Shown here piece after piece: positions 42,821-44,095 of a stretch of DNA of 44,095 bases. Under the pieces are notes generated by a model. That model was not told the DNA's origin, searched no databases, and saw only the letters and a program-made list of their open reading frames with translations. Source of the stretch: Microvirga massiliensis (GTDB lineage: Bacteria; Pseudomonadota; Alphaproteobacteria; Rhizobiales; Beijerinckiaceae); assembly GCF_001006805.1 (NCBI RefSeq), contig NZ_LN811353.1, forward strand, positions 638,588 through 682,682, read 5' to 3'. The translations under genes and the position numbers were made by a program. Every line of letters starts with the position of its first letter. The first letter of the stretch is position 1.

Positions 42821-44095
42821 ATGTGTCTTGCCGGTACTTTTGAACGCTGGACAAGAGCAGCAGACCGGATCCTGCGCCTCGTGACCCGGCCGGTTCGTTT
42901 CGCGCAGGGTAAGGATGGCGTGGTTCTCGAGCCCTATCGAGGCTATGGATCCCGTCAAGAGATCTTCCTGATTGGTCGTGTATTCTGGCAGTCCGAACGT
43001 GCGACCGGCAACGATGGCCCGTTGCTGCAGTTGCGCAATGTCCGCCGTCGTCTCGTGCGCCGTGCGATTTCCGGCGCGGTCGTAACGGCCCGGTTCTGCG
43101 GCGCCGAGGTGCGCGTCACGGCTGATCGCGACGGCTACTTCAGGATTCACCTTCATCCCCGAACCGAACCGCCTGCCGATCCGCCCTGGCACATCGTGGA
43201 TCTCGTTCTCGAGGAGCCTCAGCGGGTCGAGGCGCGTGGCCAGATCTTCATTCCACCCGAACGTTGTCGATACGTGCTCATCAGCGACATCGACGACACG
43301 ATCATGCGCACGGGCGTCGCCAACAAGATCGCGATGCTCTGGCGGCTGTTCGTTCAGGGAGCCGACAGTCGCGTCGCGTTTCCCGGCGTCGCTGCCCTCT
43401 ACAGGGCTTTTCACGGCGGCGTGTCCGGCACCGAGGATAATCCCATCCTCTACGTCTCACGAGCCCCATGGGGCATCTACGACATGCTGGACGAGTTCTT
43501 CAGACTGCACGGGATTCCGGTCGGCCCGATCCTGTTCCTGAGAGAGTGGGGCGTTTCCTGGAAAAGCCCACTGCCCCGCAAGGCTGAGGATCACAAGCAG
43601 GACCTGATCCGAAATATGCTCGCGCTCTACAGCGACCTGCCTTTCGTGCTGATCGGCGACAGCGGACAGCACGATCCCGAGGTGTACCGGCAGATCGTCG
43701 AAGAGCATCCCGGCCGTGTGCTCGCGGTGTACATTCGCAATGTTTCTCGGGATGCGAGCAGGATCGGGGAGATCGAAGACCTCGCCAAGGTCGTTGCTAC
43801 AGCCGGCAGCAGCCTTGTCCTCGCCGCTGACTCTATTGCGATGGCGGAGCATGCCGCAAAAATCCGGCTCGTTCCCTCCGAGACGGTTGAAGAAGTCGCG
43901 CGGGAGAAAACAGTGCAACGTGACGAGCAGCCGCCGGTCGAAACGCGACAGATCAAGCGTCCGGCGCCGGAAGAAACCGCAGAAGCGGTTGCCGAAGGCA
44001 AACTGCACGACGTGCTCGACAGCGCTAAGGAAGGCCCACCGCCGAATGTCGTCGTCGAGCCTGCACGGCGGGATGTGCCGAGGAAGTTTGAGAAT
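42821..44095 (+). CDS. App1-type (DUF2183) phosphatidate phosphatase-like protein, cut by window edge
   Basis: From ATG 42821 (GGGGAG upstream) the frame runs 425 codons without stop to the right edge. The N-terminal ~150 residues include IFLIGRVFWQS and VTADRDGYFRIHLHPR, the beta-rich domain that precedes the catalytic part in this family. The HAD-like active site follows: YVLISDIDDTIMRTGVANKI with the DxDxT motif at Asp156-Thr160, later VSRAPWGIYDMLDEFF, GVSWKSPLPRKAEDHKQDLI with the conserved Lys, and FVLIGDSGQHDPEVYR. Yeast App1 dephosphorylates phosphatidic acid; bacterial members are uncharacterised. The last ~80 residues visible are charged and low-complexity (EEVAREKTVQ onward), probably disordered. 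No membrane segment is seen. Confidence 0.9.
   Translation, partial: MCLAGTFERWTRAADRILRLVTRPVRFAQGKDGVVLEPYRGYGSRQEIFLIGRVFWQSERATGNDGPLLQLRNVRRRLVRRAISGAVVTARFCGAEVRVTADRDGYFRIHLHPRTEPPADPPWHIVDLVLEEPQRVEARGQIFIPPERCRYVLISDIDDTIMRTGVANKIAMLWRLFVQGADSRVAFPGVAALYRAFHGGVSGTEDNPILYVSRAPWGIYDMLDEFFRLHGIPVGPILFLREWGVSWKSPLPRKAEDHKQDLIRNMLALYSDLPFVLIGDSGQHDPEVYRQIVEEHPGRVLAVYIRNVSRDASRIGEIEDLAKVVATAGSSLVLAADSIAMAEHAAKIRLVPSETVEEVAREKTVQRDEQPPVETRQIKRPAPEETAEAVAEGKLHDVLDSAKEGPPPNVVVEPARRDVPRKFEN

Overview
The window is GC-rich, gene-dense bacterial chromosome. It carries no rRNA, tRNA, integrase, transposase or CRISPR array that I can see. The gene content points to an alphaproteobacterium of the order Hyphomicrobiales (Rhizobiales). 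The pointers are a ScfR-type short-chain fatty acyl regulator, a GcvA-like LysR gene next to a DUF1127 gene, twin-arginine ABC and TRAP binding proteins, a DUF3182 gene, and dispersed repeats built on CGTCATTG..GAAGCAATC and CTCTCCC hairpins. A Methylobacteriaceae/Microvirga/Bosea-like host is my guess from style, not a proof.

Layout. 1-3039: a GH13 alpha-glucosidase (cut by the left edge) diverges from a DUF3182 gene that overlaps an alpha/beta hydrolase. 3159-3417: first copy of a dispersed repeat. 3430-5465: Nudix hydrolase and cytochrome P450 on the minus strand. 5666-9597: small housekeeping or orphan genes (YbaK-type deacylase, ABM-like protein, DUF1127, GcvA-like LysR, RidA) and a second repeat copy. 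9694-14774 (minus): ScfR-like regulator, single-domain response regulator, small CbrX-like membrane protein and an SLC5-STAC-histidine kinase. 14938-20202 (plus): a complete branched-chain-amino-acid-type ABC importer that diverges from the ScfR gene. 20395-25229: a SbcD/SbcC-like (YhaO/YhaN-like) nuclease-ATPase pair. 25612-27822: EamA exporter, tautomerase and HxlR regulator. 27855-31542 (minus): a TRAP transporter with an unusual TM2-containing DctQ. 31865-32025: third repeat copy. 32176-38148: assorted genes, including DUF808, a methyltransferase, a holin-IV-like membrane protein, a Rieske protein with a long unrecognised C-terminus and a NAPE-PLD-like hydrolase. 38362-41211: an L,D-transpeptidase diverging from a class A penicillin-binding protein. 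41312-44095: an amidase and an App1-type phosphatase (cut by the right edge).

How the genes work together. The most coherent unit is 9694-20202. A transporter-like sensor kinase, its coupled small membrane protein and a REC-only regulator lie downstream of a ScfR-family gene. Across a 163-bp divergent promoter region, carrying a perfect TGTCAA-N3-TTGACA operator-like site, lies a five-gene ABC importer. I read this as a candidate sensing, regulation and uptake module for a small carboxylate or related carbon source; the substrate is not shown by sequence. Both binding-protein genes (ABC and TRAP) are followed by a strong hairpin before the permease genes, a usual way to make more binding protein than permease.

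The points I would check first are the sensor/ScfR/ABC module, the TM2-coiled-coil-DctQ fusion, the Rieske protein with a ~500-residue unknown region, the possible ATP-grasp nature of the DUF3182 protein, and the three-copy interspersed repeat.
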